Assembly: GCF_000732605.1 (NCBI RefSeq)
Contig: NZ_JPME01000017.1
Location: 1 to 42,461, forward strand
From: Lacrimispora celerecrescens
GTDB lineage: Bacteria; Bacillota; Clostridia; Lachnospirales; Lachnospiraceae
Direction of reading: 5' to 3'
Length of the DNA stretch: 42,461 bases
Part shown: piece by piece, positions 22,516 through 30,798 of the stretch
Layout of the letters: the number at the start of each line of letters is the position of its first letter
Position numbering within the stretch: position 1 is the first letter of the stretch
Position numbers and translations under genes: made by a program
Notes under the pieces: model-generated
Databases searched by the model: none
What the model was told of the DNA's origin: nothing
The model's input: only the letters and a program-made list of their open reading frames with translations

Positions 22516-24240
22516 ATGTTAAAAAGCATGTTTAAGAAAACCTATACATTAATAGACAGCAAATACAAGGCTCCTGAAAAAACAGAGGAACCGGGAATAC
22601 CGGAAGGGCTGTGGCGGAAGTGCAATAAATGCTGTCAGCCCATATATGTGGAGGATGTGAGAAGTAATCATTTCATCTGTCCAAAATGCAAAGGATATTT
22701 CCGCCTTCATGCTTACCAGAGGATTGAAATGGTAGCGGATGAGGGGACCTTTGAGGAATGGGATAAGGAGATGGAATTTAAAAATCCCCTAGATTTTCCG
22801 GGCTATGATAAGAAGGTTGCGGCAGCCAGGGAAAAAACCGGGCTTTCTGAGGCCATTGTCACCGGCTGCTGTGAAATGAACAGCCAGAAAGCTGTGATCG
22901 GGGTCTGCGATGCCCGTTTCATCATGAGCAGCATGGGCCAAGTGATGGGGGAGAAGATTGCAAGAGCCGTAGAGCGGGCAACGAAGGAGAAGCTTCCGGT
23001 GATCATATTTGCATGTTCCGGCGGAGCCAGGATGCAGGAGGGGATCGTATCACTCATGCAGATGGCAAAGACTTCGGCAGCCTTAAAGCGCCATCACAAG
23101 GCAGGTCAGCTTTTTATCAGTGTCCTTACAGATCCTACTACAGGCGGGGTGACGGCCAGCTTTGCCATGCTGGGAGACATCATTTTGGCAGAACCGTTCG
23201 CCCTGATCGGATTTGCAGGTCCACGGGTAATTGAACAGACCATTGGACAAAAGCTTCCGGAAGGATTCCAGAGAGCGGAATTTTTGCTTCTACATGGCTT
23301 CATTGACAAGATCGTACCAAGGGAAGAGATGAAGGAAACCTTGGCAAATATCTTAAGACTCCACAATCCCCAAAGCGGTCAGGGCCTTCCTGTGGATAAC
23401 CGTACAAAAGCGGAATCTAATGGTGGAAAAAAGAAGGTTCTCCGGTTAAGAAAGAATAAAAGGAGCGCCTGGGATACCGTATTGTTATCCAGAAGCTCCG
23501 ACCGGCCGGTGGCATCGGATTACATTCATGCGCTGTTTGATGATTTTATGGAGTTTGCCGGAGATCGTTATTATAAAGATGACGGGGCAATTATAGGTGG
23601 AATCGCTTCCTTCCATGGAATACCTGTTACGGTCATTGGGCAGGAAAAGGGGAAGAATACAAAGGATAACATTAAGCGCAATTTCGGAATGCCATCACCC
23701 GATGGATACCGGAAGGCTCTGCGTTTGATGAAACAAGCGGAAGCCTTTGGCCGTCCGGTCATCTGTTTTGTGGATACACCGGGAGCATTCTGCGGCCTGG
23801 AGGCCGAGGAACGGGGCCAGGGAGAGGCCATTGCCAGAAACTTATTTGAAATGGCAGATTTAACCGTGCCGGTTCTATCCATTGTAATAGGAGAGGGCGG
23901 CAGCGGCGGTGCTCTTGCCATGGCGGTAGGAAATGAAGTCTGGATGATGGAGAATTCCATTTATTCGATCCTTTCTCCCGAGGGCTTTGCTTCAATTTTA
24001 TATAAAGACAGCAAAAAGGCAAATGACGCGGCCAGGGTTATGAAGATCACGGCCAGGGATCTAATGGAGTTAGGTCTCATAGAGCGGGTGATCTCAGAAG
24101 AAGAACCGGCATGTGCAGATAATCTTAGCCGAATTGCGGAAGAAATGGATAAGGCCATGGAAGAATTTCTTGCCATATCCCTTACCATGACAAAGGAAGA
24201 ACTTGCAGATCAAAGATATGAAAGATTTAGGAGAATGTAA
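22516..24240 (+). CDS. accDA: Acetyl-CoA carboxylase carboxyltransferase, fused beta-alpha subunits
   Basis: The 574-residue protein joins two subunits that are separate in E. coli and Bacillus. Residues 1 to about 283 are AccD, with a zinc ribbon of Cys36, 39, 55 and 58 and the acyl-CoA region ACSGGARMQEG. A basic linker (about 284-315, rich in Lys/Arg/Asn) leads to AccA from about 318 onward, with FAGDRYYKDDGAIIGGI, RNFGMPSPDGYRKALRLM, DTPGAFCG and IGEGGSGGALA. The N-terminal helical extension of free AccA is missing. It transfers CO2 from biotin to acetyl-CoA to give malonyl-CoA. The reading frame is continuous through the junction. Confidence 0.95.
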   Translation: MLKSMFKKTYTLIDSKYKAPEKTEEPGIPEGLWRKCNKCCQPIYVEDVRSNHFICPKCKGYFRLHAYQRIEMVADEGTFEEWDKEMEFKNPLDFPGYDKKVAAAREKTGLSEAIVTGCCEMNSQKAVIGVCDARFIMSSMGQVMGEKIARAVERATKEKLPVIIFACSGGARMQEGIVSLMQMAKTSAALKRHHKAGQLFISVLTDPTTGGVTASFAMLGDIILAEPFALIGFAGPRVIEQTIGQKLPEGFQRAEFLLLHGFIDKIVPREEMKETLANILRLHNPQSGQGLPVDNRTKAESNGGKKKVLRLRKNKRSAWDTVLLSRSSDRPVASDYIHALFDDFMEFAGDRYYKDDGAIIGGIASFHGIPVTVIGQEKGKNTKDNIKRNFGMPSPDGYRKALRLMKQAEAFGRPVICFVDTPGAFCGLEAEERGQGEAIARNLFEMADLTVPVLSIVIGEGGSGGALAMAVGNEVWMMENSIYSILSPEGFASILYKDSKKANDAARVMKITARDLMELGLIERVISEEEPACADNLSRIAEEMDKAMEEFLAISLTMTKEELADQRYERFRRM

Positions 24241-25361
24241 TGGGAACATTAAAACCTTTGATAATAGGAGAACTGGTGGCAAAGCATCCGGTGATCCAGG
24301 GCGGTATGGGAGTAGGAATCAGCCTTTCTTCTTTAGCCGGAGCAGTGGCAAAGGCCGGAGGAATCGGAATCATTTCTACGGCTCAGATTGGGTTTCGGGA
24401 GCCGGATTTTAAGGAGAATCCATTGGAAGCAAATTTGCGGGCCATTGGACAGGAAATGAAAAAGGCAAGAGAAATCGCGCCGGAAGGCATCATAGGATTT
24501 AACATTATGGTTGCCACGAAAAGTTATGCCAGCTATGTGAAAAAGGCGGTAAAGGCAGGAGCGGATCTTATCATTTCCGGAGCTGGGCTTCCTGTAAGCC
24601 TGCCGGAATATGTGGCAGAGGCAGCGGAAGAGGCCGGAGTCGCATTAAAAACCAAGATCGCGCCCATTGTATCAACGGTAAAGTCAGCAATGGTTATTTG
24701 CAAGATGTGGGACCGTAAATACCATCAGGCGCCTGACCTGGTAGTAGTGGAAGGGCCTCTTGCAGGAGGACACTTAGGATTTTCCAGAGAGGATCTGGTA
24801 AACCTTGGGGTAGATACAGATGATGTGGACAGCACCTATAAGCAGGCGGAATATGAAGAAGAAGTAAAAGGAATTATCCGGCTTGTTAAGGAATATGGAG
24901 ATAAGTACAATAAGGTGATCCCGGTGGTGACCGCGGGAGGCATTTACTCCCATGAGGATGTCATGCACCAGCTCTCCCTTGGAGCAGACGGCGTCCAGGT
25001 GGCGACCCGGTTTGTGACCACTGATGAATGTGATGCACCGGAAGCGTTTAAGCAGGCTTATCTTCATGCCAAGAAAGAAGATATTGTCATTACCAAGAGT
25101 CCGGTGGGAATGCCGGGAAGGGCTATTAAGAATCCTTTCTTAAAGACAGTGGGAGATACTCCCTTCCGTTTGGAGCATTGCTATCAATGTTTGGATAAAT
25201 GCGACAGGAAGACCATTCCTTATTGTATTACGAAGGCTTTGGTGAATTCCGCAGAAGGACGGACCGAGGATGGGCTTGTCTTTTGCGGCAGTAAGGCTCA
25301 TCTTGCAGCACGGATGGAAACTGTGGAAGAGGTTATGAAGGATCTGGTTGGTGAAAATTGA
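24240..25361 (+). CDS. FabX/UfaA-like flavoprotein with C-terminal Cys cluster (nitronate monooxygenase family)
   Basis: The 373-residue FMN TIM-barrel is longer than FabK and differs from it at both ends. It starts GTLKPLIIGELVAKHPVIQGGMGVGIS, has VVVEGPLAGGHLGF with the conserved His, and ends with CYQCLDKCDRKTIPYC (Cys314, 317, 321, 329) plus Cys349, suited to a [4Fe-4S] cluster. Automatic annotation would call it nitronate monooxygenase. From memory, Helicobacter FabX, an FMN/[4Fe-4S] acyl-ACP dehydrogenase-isomerase for unsaturated fatty acids, has the same length, start and a similar C-terminal Cys set. Its place as last gene of a complete fab operon lacking fabA and fabM supports such a role, but this is inferred. 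TAATG overlaps accDA. Confidence 0.85.
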   Translation: MGTLKPLIIGELVAKHPVIQGGMGVGISLSSLAGAVAKAGGIGIISTAQIGFREPDFKENPLEANLRAIGQEMKKAREIAPEGIIGFNIMVATKSYASYVKKAVKAGADLIISGAGLPVSLPEYVAEAAEEAGVALKTKIAPIVSTVKSAMVICKMWDRKYHQAPDLVVVEGPLAGGHLGFSREDLVNLGVDTDDVDSTYKQAEYEEEVKGIIRLVKEYGDKYNKVIPVVTAGGIYSHEDVMHQLSLGADGVQVATRFVTTDECDAPEAFKQAYLHAKKEDIVITKSPVGMPGRAIKNPFLKTVGDTPFRLEHCYQCLDKCDRKTIPYCITKALVNSAEGRTEDGLVFCGSKAHLAARMETVEEVMKDLVGEN

Positions 25362-25366
25362 TTTAG

Positions 25367-25418
25367 AAGGGGCTGCAAAGCTTACGGTTTGAAGAAACCG
25401 GGGGCCGCAGCCCTTTTT
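25367..25418 (+). terminator. Terminator of the fatty acid synthesis operon
   Basis: The outer stem AAGGGGCTGC pairs with GCAGCCCTTT, an inner stem CGGTTT/AAACCG sits in the loop, and TTTTT follows. It begins six bases after the last operon gene. Confidence 0.92.
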
Positions 25419-25474
25419 CCGGAGCTTAAGCAGATAAGACTAATTTACAGGAAAAAATCTCCAATTTTAAGTGG

Positions 25475-25503
25475 TTGCGTGAAAATAGAGGTAGTGCTAT
25501 AAT
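25475..25503 (+). promoter_or_regulatory. Promoter of the uracil permease gene
   Basis: TTGCGT (25475-25480), 17 bases and TATAAT (25498-25503) give a start of transcription near 25510. All possible start codons upstream of this are therefore excluded for the permease. Confidence 0.8.
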
Positions 25504-25552
25504 GGGAAAGATAAAAAATTTTAAGAAGACTAAGAGAGAAATGGAGAGCTGT

Positions 25553-26815
25553 ATGGAAAGCAAGAAAATCATTCAGGTGGAAGAGAAAGTGCCATTTAAG
25601 TTGCTGGTGCCTTTGAGTATCCAGCATATGTTCGCAATGTTCGGGGCATCAGTCCTGGTTCCTTTTATATTTGGAATCAACCCGGCAGTTGTACTATTTA
25701 TGAATGGAATGGGAACACTATTTTTTATTTTCATAACAAAGGGAAAAGCACCGGCATACCTTGGCTCCAGTTTTGCATTCCTGGCACCGGCAGGAATTGT
25801 TATCAGCAAATGGGGCTATAATTATGCCCTGGGCGGGTTTGTTGCCGTTGGGCTTTGCGGTTGTGTACTGGCACTGATTATTTATAAATTCGGTTCAGAC
25901 TGGATTGATATTGTTCTTCCTCCGGCGGCTATGGGACCGGTTGTGGCACTCATTGGACTTGAACTTGCTGGAACAGCGGCATCCAATGCAGGCTTAAAGG
26001 ATGAATTGATTGATATGAGAAATGTCATTGTTTTTCTGGTAACTCTACTGACAGCAGTACTTGGTTCTGTGGTATTCAGAAAGTTCTTATCTGTTATCCC
26101 GATTCTGATTGCGATTATTGTAGGATATGTGACAGCACTTTTATGTGGTGTTGTAGATTTTAGTGAGGTCAGCTCCGCAGCATGGTTGTCCTTGCCTAAT
26201 TTTGCAGCGCCAAAGTTTAAATGGGAAGCAATTGTCATTATTCTTCCAGTGCTTCTGGTCGTTACCTCAGAACATATCGGCCATCAGATTGTAACAGGTA
26301 AAATAGTAGGCAGAGATCTGATAAAAGATCCGGGACTTCACCGATCTTTGCTGGGAGATTATATATCAACCGCAGTTTCCGGTCTTGTTGGTTCTGTACC
26401 CACTACCACATATGGGGAAAATATCGGTGTTATGGCAATGACAAAGGTATACAGTGTCTATGTAATCGGCGGAGCGGCGATTCTCTCAGTTGCCTGCTCT
26501 TTTATCGGAAAGATGACGACTTTAATCAATACAATTCCTGGGCCGGTAATCGGCGGAATTTCCTTCTTACTGTATGGAATGATCGGAGCCTCAGGTATTC
26601 GTATTCTGGTTGATGCACAGGTGGATTATGGAAAATCCAGAAATATGGCTATGACTTCCGTTATCTTTGTAACAGGACTTTCCGGAGTTGCAGTAAAGTT
26701 TGGCAGCATTCAGTTATCAGGTATGGTTCTTGCATGTGTAGTAGGTATGCTAATGGGTCTGATGTTCTTTGTGCTGGACAAGCTGAATCTGACGAATGAC
26801 AGGGATCAAGCGTAA
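25553..26815 (+). CDS. uraA: Uracil permease (NCS2 family)
   Basis: The 420-residue membrane protein has about 12-14 hydrophobic segments. It carries NCS2 motifs: VPLSIQHMFAMFGASVLVPF at the start, LPPAAMGPVVALIGLELAG and VTSEHIGHQIVTGKI, where the Glu before HIGHQ is typical of UraA/PyrP. It imports uracil, probably with protons. GGAGA lies five bases before ATG 25553, and the promoter at 25475-25503 rules out longer forms. It stands alone between terminators, so it is a single-gene unit. Confidence 0.93.
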   Translation: MESKKIIQVEEKVPFKLLVPLSIQHMFAMFGASVLVPFIFGINPAVVLFMNGMGTLFFIFITKGKAPAYLGSSFAFLAPAGIVISKWGYNYALGGFVAVGLCGCVLALIIYKFGSDWIDIVLPPAAMGPVVALIGLELAGTAASNAGLKDELIDMRNVIVFLVTLLTAVLGSVVFRKFLSVIPILIAIIVGYVTALLCGVVDFSEVSSAAWLSLPNFAAPKFKWEAIVIILPVLLVVTSEHIGHQIVTGKIVGRDLIKDPGLHRSLLGDYISTAVSGLVGSVPTTTYGENIGVMAMTKVYSVYVIGGAAILSVACSFIGKMTTLINTIPGPVIGGISFLLYGMIGASGIRILVDAQVDYGKSRNMAMTSVIFVTGLSGVAVKFGSIQLSGMVLACVVGMLMGLMFFVLDKLNLTNDRDQA

Positions 26816-26855
26816 TTGAAATAAGAAAAGATCTGAAATGTGATTTAGAATCTAC

Positions 26856-26903
26856 AAATACCGCAAAACAATGAAATATCAGTTGTTTTGCGGTATTTTT
26901 GCG
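26856..26903. terminator. Terminator after uracil permease
   Basis: A 16-bp perfect stem (26856-26871 with 26883-26898; arms start AAATACCGC) is followed by TT and further T-rich sequence. The 125 bases from here to spmA show no clear vegetative promoter. Confidence 0.9.
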
Positions 26904-27028
26904 TATTGTTGGTAAGATGTACCTTTATTTTACTATGAATTAATAGCAGGGAAAACACATAAGGCTATTTTTGCGGGAATAAGATGGATTAAGAAAGAAT
27001 CGAAAGAAGCTAAAAAGAGGAAAAAGCA

Positions 27029-27646
27029 ATGCTGAATTATTTATGGGCCTTCATGATGCTGGTAGGGGTTCTTTGGGGGGCTTTTCATGGGAATTTGAAT
27101 GGTGTGACAGATGGGGCTTTAACCTCTGCAAAAGATGCAGTTATGCTATGCATCACCATGCTGGGAATTATGTCCTTCTGGAGCGGAATCATGGAGGTTG
27201 GGCGGAAATCCGGGTTAATCGAGCGGATGTCACAGAAAATGAGCCCCATACTTCGTTTCCTTTTTCCACGGATACCGGATGAGCATCCGGCGCTTGAATA
27301 CATCTCTACTAATATCATCGCTAACATTCTTGGACTTGGGTGGGCGGCTACTCCGGCAGGTCTTAGGGCCATGGAAGCCTTAAAGGAACTGGAAGAGAAG
27401 CGGAGAAAAGGAGAAGTTAGCGGAAAGTATGTGACAAAACCAGTTCCGGAAGGAACTGCAAATAATGAGATGTGTACATTTCTTATCATTAATATTTCTT
27501 CTCTGCAGTTAATACCGGTTAATATGATTGCTTACAGAAGCCAATACGGCAGTCCCAATCCAATGGCAGTGGTGGGTCCCGCACTCTTTGCCACGTTCCT
27601 GTCAACCATTGTGGGCGTGGCGGCCTGCAAACTATTGGATCGCTAG
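27029..27646 (+). CDS. spmA: Spore maturation protein A
   Basis: The 205-residue membrane protein of the nucleoside-recognition/Gate fold has SpmA motifs: LWAFMMLVGVLWGAFHGNL, the central NIIANILGLGWAATPAGLRAMEAL and NEMCTFLIINISSLQLIPVNMIAYRSQYGS. SpmA and SpmB are needed for spore core dehydration in Bacillus and Clostridium. Here a terminator comes directly after spmA, with no spmB beside it, although the pair is usually adjacent. GAGG precedes the ATG. Expression is expected during sporulation. Confidence 0.93.
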   Translation: MLNYLWAFMMLVGVLWGAFHGNLNGVTDGALTSAKDAVMLCITMLGIMSFWSGIMEVGRKSGLIERMSQKMSPILRFLFPRIPDEHPALEYISTNIIANILGLGWAATPAGLRAMEALKELEEKRRKGEVSGKYVTKPVPEGTANNEMCTFLIINISSLQLIPVNMIAYRSQYGSPNPMAVVGPALFATFLSTIVGVAACKLLDR

Positions 27647-27672
27647 GTGGCTCCTTATAGGCTGTTCTACTA

Positions 27673-27708
27673 CAAATCCCAGATTTTTAAAATCTGGGAT
27701 TTGTTTTT
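27673..27708. terminator. Terminator after spmA
   Basis: A 14-bp perfect stem CAAATCCCAGATTT with AAATCTGGGATTTG and a tiny loop (27673-27703) is followed by TTTTT. It closes the spmA unit 26 bases after its stop. Confidence 0.9.
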
Positions 27709-27782
27709 GTACTATAAAGATAGGACAAAGAAAATTGGACAATGTGCATAATGATTTCAGAATATATTTAGCATATTTGTTA

Positions 27783-27811
27783 TTTACAGCATTTCCAATA
27801 TATGTTAAATT
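27783..27811 (+). promoter_or_regulatory. Probable promoter of the deaminase-permease cassette
   Basis: TTTACA (27783-27788), 17 bases and TAAATT (27806-27811) predict a start near 27818, just before the palindrome at 27830-27848. Confidence 0.55.
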
Positions 27812-27829
27812 AATATCATAAACACAAGA

Positions 27830-27848
27830 TATAAGGTATTACCTTATA
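27830..27848 (+). promoter_or_regulatory. Palindromic operator in the leader of the deaminase cassette
   Basis: TATAAGGTATTACCTTATA is a perfect 8-3-8 inverted repeat between the predicted transcription start and the ribosome site. The size and spacing suit a GntR/HutC-type dimer, and such a regulator is encoded at 29953-30747 facing the cassette. Binding there would block transcription. Confidence 0.65.
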
Positions 27849-27864
27849 CGATAGGAGGTCTAAT

Positions 27865-28350
27865 ATGGACTACGAGATTGACGTAAAAAATCTAAAACGT
27901 TGCACGGAGATATCCCGCCAGTCAAGGGAAGCGGGGAACACCCCTTTTGGAGCGATTCTTGCAGGAAAGGATGGAAGCATTCTCCTGGAACAGCCGAATG
28001 TTGAGATTACCGAAGGGAAATGTACAGGTCATGCTGAGACGCAGGTAGCTGAGAGAGCATCTCAATTGTATTCGAAAGATTTTCTGGGGGAATGTACTCT
28101 TTATACAACGGCAGAGCCATGCGCCATGTGCGCAGGAGCTATTTACTGGGCAGGCATCGGCCGGGTAGTGTACGGGATGACAGAGAAAGATCTGTTGGAA
28201 CATACAGGAGCAGATCCTCAGAATCCTACGTTTGACCTGCCTTGTCGTGAAGTATTTGCAAGGGGTCAGAAGAAAATTGAAGTTGTTGGACCATTTCCGG
28301 AACTGGTAGAAGAGATAGCGGAAGTCCATAAGGGGTATTGGAATAATTAA
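27865..28350 (+). CDS. CDA-fold nucleobase/nucleoside deaminase
   Basis: The 161-residue zinc hydrolase of the cytidine deaminase superfamily has the ligand and proton-shuttle motif GHAET (His and Glu) and EPCAMCAGA with two zinc-binding Cys. Length and motif context (GAIYWAGIGRVVYG) resemble bacterial guanine deaminase GuaD and TadA-like enzymes more than cytidine deaminase. Because the next gene encodes a cytosine-permease-like protein, cytosine or another nucleobase is an equally good substrate guess. It is first in a three-gene cassette and has AGGAGGT before ATG. It lacks the tRNA-binding basic tail expected of TadA. Confidence 0.85.
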   Translation: MDYEIDVKNLKRCTEISRQSREAGNTPFGAILAGKDGSILLEQPNVEITEGKCTGHAETQVAERASQLYSKDFLGECTLYTTAEPCAMCAGAIYWAGIGRVVYGMTEKDLLEHTGADPQNPTFDLPCREVFARGQKKIEVVGPFPELVEEIAEVHKGYWNN

Positions 28351-28376
28351 TCATTGATTATCAGGAGGGTTTCGAG

Positions 28377-29669
28377 ATGGAACAGAAAAATCAAAGTCAA
28401 CAGGCTGACACAGAATATTCCCGCTGCGCCGTACCTTTAAGCGAGCGGAAAAGCTATTTTAGCCTTACAATTATTTGGACTGGATTTGTTTTTGTTATCA
28501 CCAGTATGATGGCAGGAGGGGGTCTTGCTGCAGGACTGGATTTTAAGGGGATTTTAATTGCTACGTTGGGGGGCAATATTTTCCTGAGCATCATTGCTGT
28601 ACTGATCAGTATTATTGCCTGCAAAACAGGACTTACTTTTGCTCTGCTCACCCGTTATAGCTTTGGTACCAGTGGTTCTAAAGCTGCATCAATTTTTGTT
28701 CCGGTAGTGAATTTTGGCTGGTATACCATTCAGGCAGCTACTTACGGACACTTTGTAGCTCAGGTATTCCATTTTGGCTGGGTAGGTGAAGGAATCTGTA
28801 TGGCAGCCAGTGCTATTGTTATGGGAATTTTCGCCATGTTCGGCATACAGGCAATCGCTATCTTAGGATACATTGCTATCCCGGCAATCGTATTCCTGTC
28901 CATCGCCACTGCCATCCGCTCACTGGGTGTCATGGGAGGCGTAGAAGCTCTGTTTTCCTACGTACCAAGTGCGAATATACCTTTATTCTCAGGAATTACC
29001 GCTGTCATCGGCACGTGGGTGCTTTCTACCGCTACCTGCATTGCAGATATCATGCGTTATGCCAAGGATACAAAAACAGCTATATCCGCAACTCTTACAG
29101 GTCTTTTAGGCGGAAACATCCTCATGATCGTCTGCGGCGCAATTGCTGCTATTGCCATGCAGAACAGTGATTTGACCGTTATCCTCTTAGGCTTTGGGCT
29201 GGTTATTCCAAGCTTAATACTTATGACCACCAACATTTTTACAACCAATGCAGCAAACCTTTACTCAACCTCCCTGAATCTTTCCAATGCATTTAAAATG
29301 GAGAGAAAGAAAATGCTGGGAATCCTTTTAGCTCTTTCTGCGTTTGCAACCCTTACAAGGCCATATGAGGTCGGTTTCTTGTTCAGCTTCTTAAATATAC
29401 TGGGAACAATTGTTCCGCCGTTATCCGGAATTATCCTTGCTGACTATTTCCTGGTTCATAAGGGACGGTATGAGGAATTTGACAAAGCTTCCTTCCGCAA
29501 ATGGAATCCGGTTCCCTGGATCACCTGGGCCGTTTGTATTGCAGCAGTATACATCATTCCCTTCGGACTTCCGTCACTGAACGGAATCATCCTGGGAGCT
29601 ATTATTTATACGGTAATGATGGCTGTAACCAATAAGCAGGTGGTTGGCAATCTGGCTGAAGAAGCATAG
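28377..29669 (+). CDS. codB: Cytosine/purine permease (NCS1 family, CodB-like)
   Basis: The 430-residue membrane protein has about 12 hydrophobic segments. It carries NCS1 features: the N-terminal YSRCAVPLSERKSYFSLTIIW, LTRYSFGTSGS near helix 3, NFGWYTIQAA in the substrate region and ADIMRYAKDTKTA. CodB-type proteins import cytosine by sodium symport. Pairing with a deaminase implies uptake followed by deamination for nitrogen or pyrimidine salvage. Usual CodB partners are TIM-barrel CodA enzymes, which is not the case here. AGGAGGG precedes the start. The substrate is inferred from family only. Confidence 0.88.
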   Translation: MEQKNQSQQADTEYSRCAVPLSERKSYFSLTIIWTGFVFVITSMMAGGGLAAGLDFKGILIATLGGNIFLSIIAVLISIIACKTGLTFALLTRYSFGTSGSKAASIFVPVVNFGWYTIQAATYGHFVAQVFHFGWVGEGICMAASAIVMGIFAMFGIQAIAILGYIAIPAIVFLSIATAIRSLGVMGGVEALFSYVPSANIPLFSGITAVIGTWVLSTATCIADIMRYAKDTKTAISATLTGLLGGNILMIVCGAIAAIAMQNSDLTVILLGFGLVIPSLILMTTNIFTTNAANLYSTSLNLSNAFKMERKKMLGILLALSAFATLTRPYEVGFLFSFLNILGTIVPPLSGIILADYFLVHKGRYEEFDKASFRKWNPVPWITWAVCIAAVYIIPFGLPSLNGIILGAIIYTVMMAVTNKQVVGNLAEEA

Positions 29670-29683
29670 AAGGAGAGAATTAT

Positions 29684-29848
29684 ATGGACAGATATAAATT
29701 AAGTGCCCTGTTGGGAACAATCATTATGGGAATTGGATCATTCATGGCTTGTCTGGCTGAAAATTCGTTATACATATTCACTGGGAATGTACTTCTTGTG
29801 GCTAGTATTTTCATTATGATATATGGCTACGCCAAGTGGCAGCCATAA
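29684..29848 (+). CDS. Small two-helix membrane protein (54 aa)
   Basis: I do not recognise this family. A 54-codon frame starts 14 bases after the permease stop with AGGAGAG (29671-29677) at ideal spacing. It encodes MDRYKLSALLGTIIMGIG..., two hydrophobic helices (about 7-23 and 30-47) with a short polar turn (LAENS) and a C-terminal YAKWQP. A terminator follows 36 bases later, so it is the last gene of the deaminase cassette. It may be an accessory or stability subunit of the permease; that is inference from position. Confidence 0.78.
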   Translation: MDRYKLSALLGTIIMGIGSFMACLAENSLYIFTGNVLLVASIFIMIYGYAKWQP

Positions 29849-29884
29849 ATAATCGGTTGCAAAATGGCTTGCGGATATTAAATA

Positions 29885-29937
29885 AATTGACCCGGAGTGA
29901 AAGCTTTCATAGCTTTCATTCCGGGTCAATTGTTATT
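29885..29937. terminator. Bidirectional terminator between cassette and gntR
   Basis: The outer stem AATTGACCCGGA pairs with TCCGGGTCAATT, and an inner stem GAAAGCT/AGCTTTC fills the loop. A/T-rich flanks on both sides suit the convergent genes on either side. Confidence 0.88.
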
Positions 29938-29952
29938 TATGTGCAGCAGATC

Positions 29953-30747
29953 TTAAATTTCCTCATAGTGCAGAAGCCTCTTGCGTATTTGACTGTATTT
30001 TAATATGCTGGTGTCCACATACTCCCAGGCATATACAGCGGCCATACCATCTTCATCATAATTAATTCCCTTCAGAAGGAGAAATGCTTTTGGTGGGATA
30101 CCAAAGCGTTCCAGAAGTCCGTTTAATAGTTCCACGTCCCTGCTGTATACTGCATTCAGTTCTACTTTATCCCATTCCAGCTTCTTTCCGGTGGACTTAA
30201 ACATGAAGTAAAACACAGAATTAACAAAGTTGTCAAGCTCTTTCATATCCACTCCATTAAGATAGGAGTATGGGATGTAATCTCTTGTGACAGCACAGAT
30301 TTGTTTATCAGCATAGAATATCTTATCACAGATAAGGACCAGGCTGCCTTCTGTAATTTCAAGGCGATTGGCCACATCTCTGTCCGCCTTAATGATCCCG
30401 TGATCAATCATTTCCACCCTGGGTTTATAGCCGCTGTTGGTAATCATGTCCACAAAATGCATAACAGGATTGAAACTGGCCTTCATTTCAAAAAAGCTGC
30501 TATTTATAAAAGTCCCTCTTCCATGCCTGCGGAATATCATTCCCTTAGCAGACAGATCGTCGAGGACGCTGCGCAGTGTGATGCGGCTGACTCCCAGCAT
30601 TCTGGACAGCTCTTCTTCTCTCGGCAGTTTGTTATTCACCGAAAGGTCCATCTGTTTGATAAAATGCAGAAGTTCCATTTCTACCTGTGTTTTTAAATCT
30701 GTTTTTTGTATTCGACGCGGTTTTGGCCCCTTGCTTTCTTCCGTCAT
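29953..30747 (-). CDS. GntR family regulator with UTRA effector domain (HutC subfamily)
   Basis: The 264-residue regulator has an N-terminal winged helix (about residues 20-88) with LPREEELSRMLGVSRITLRSVLDDLSAKG and HGRGTFI, typical of GntR. A C-terminal UTRA domain (about 110-255) has ICDKIFYADKQICAVTRDYIP. The UTRA pocket usually binds a small metabolite that releases the repressor. It is convergent with the deaminase-permease cassette and likely controls it through the palindrome at 27830-27848. It has its own promoter at 30799-30827. The effector is unknown. Confidence 0.92.
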   Translation of the reverse strand: MTEESKGPKPRRIQKTDLKTQVEMELLHFIKQMDLSVNNKLPREEELSRMLGVSRITLRSVLDDLSAKGMIFRRHGRGTFINSSFFEMKASFNPVMHFVDMITNSGYKPRVEMIDHGIIKADRDVANRLEITEGSLVLICDKIFYADKQICAVTRDYIPYSYLNGVDMKELDNFVNSVFYFMFKSTGKKLEWDKVELNAVYSRDVELLNGLLERFGIPPKAFLLLKGINYDEDGMAAVYAWEYVDTSILKYSQIRKRLLHYEEI

Positions 30748-30798
30748 GTAATCCCCCCATCATATCCTATTTATAAGCGCAGGAATTCCGATAATTAC

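Noticed and set aside
25475-25552. N-terminal extension of uracil permease
   Set aside because: It overlaps the -35 and -10 boxes of the gene's own promoter.
27528-27821. 97-codon frame at the end of spmA, considered as an spmB remnant
   Set aside because: It is out of frame inside spmA, runs through a terminator and has no SpmB-like sequence.
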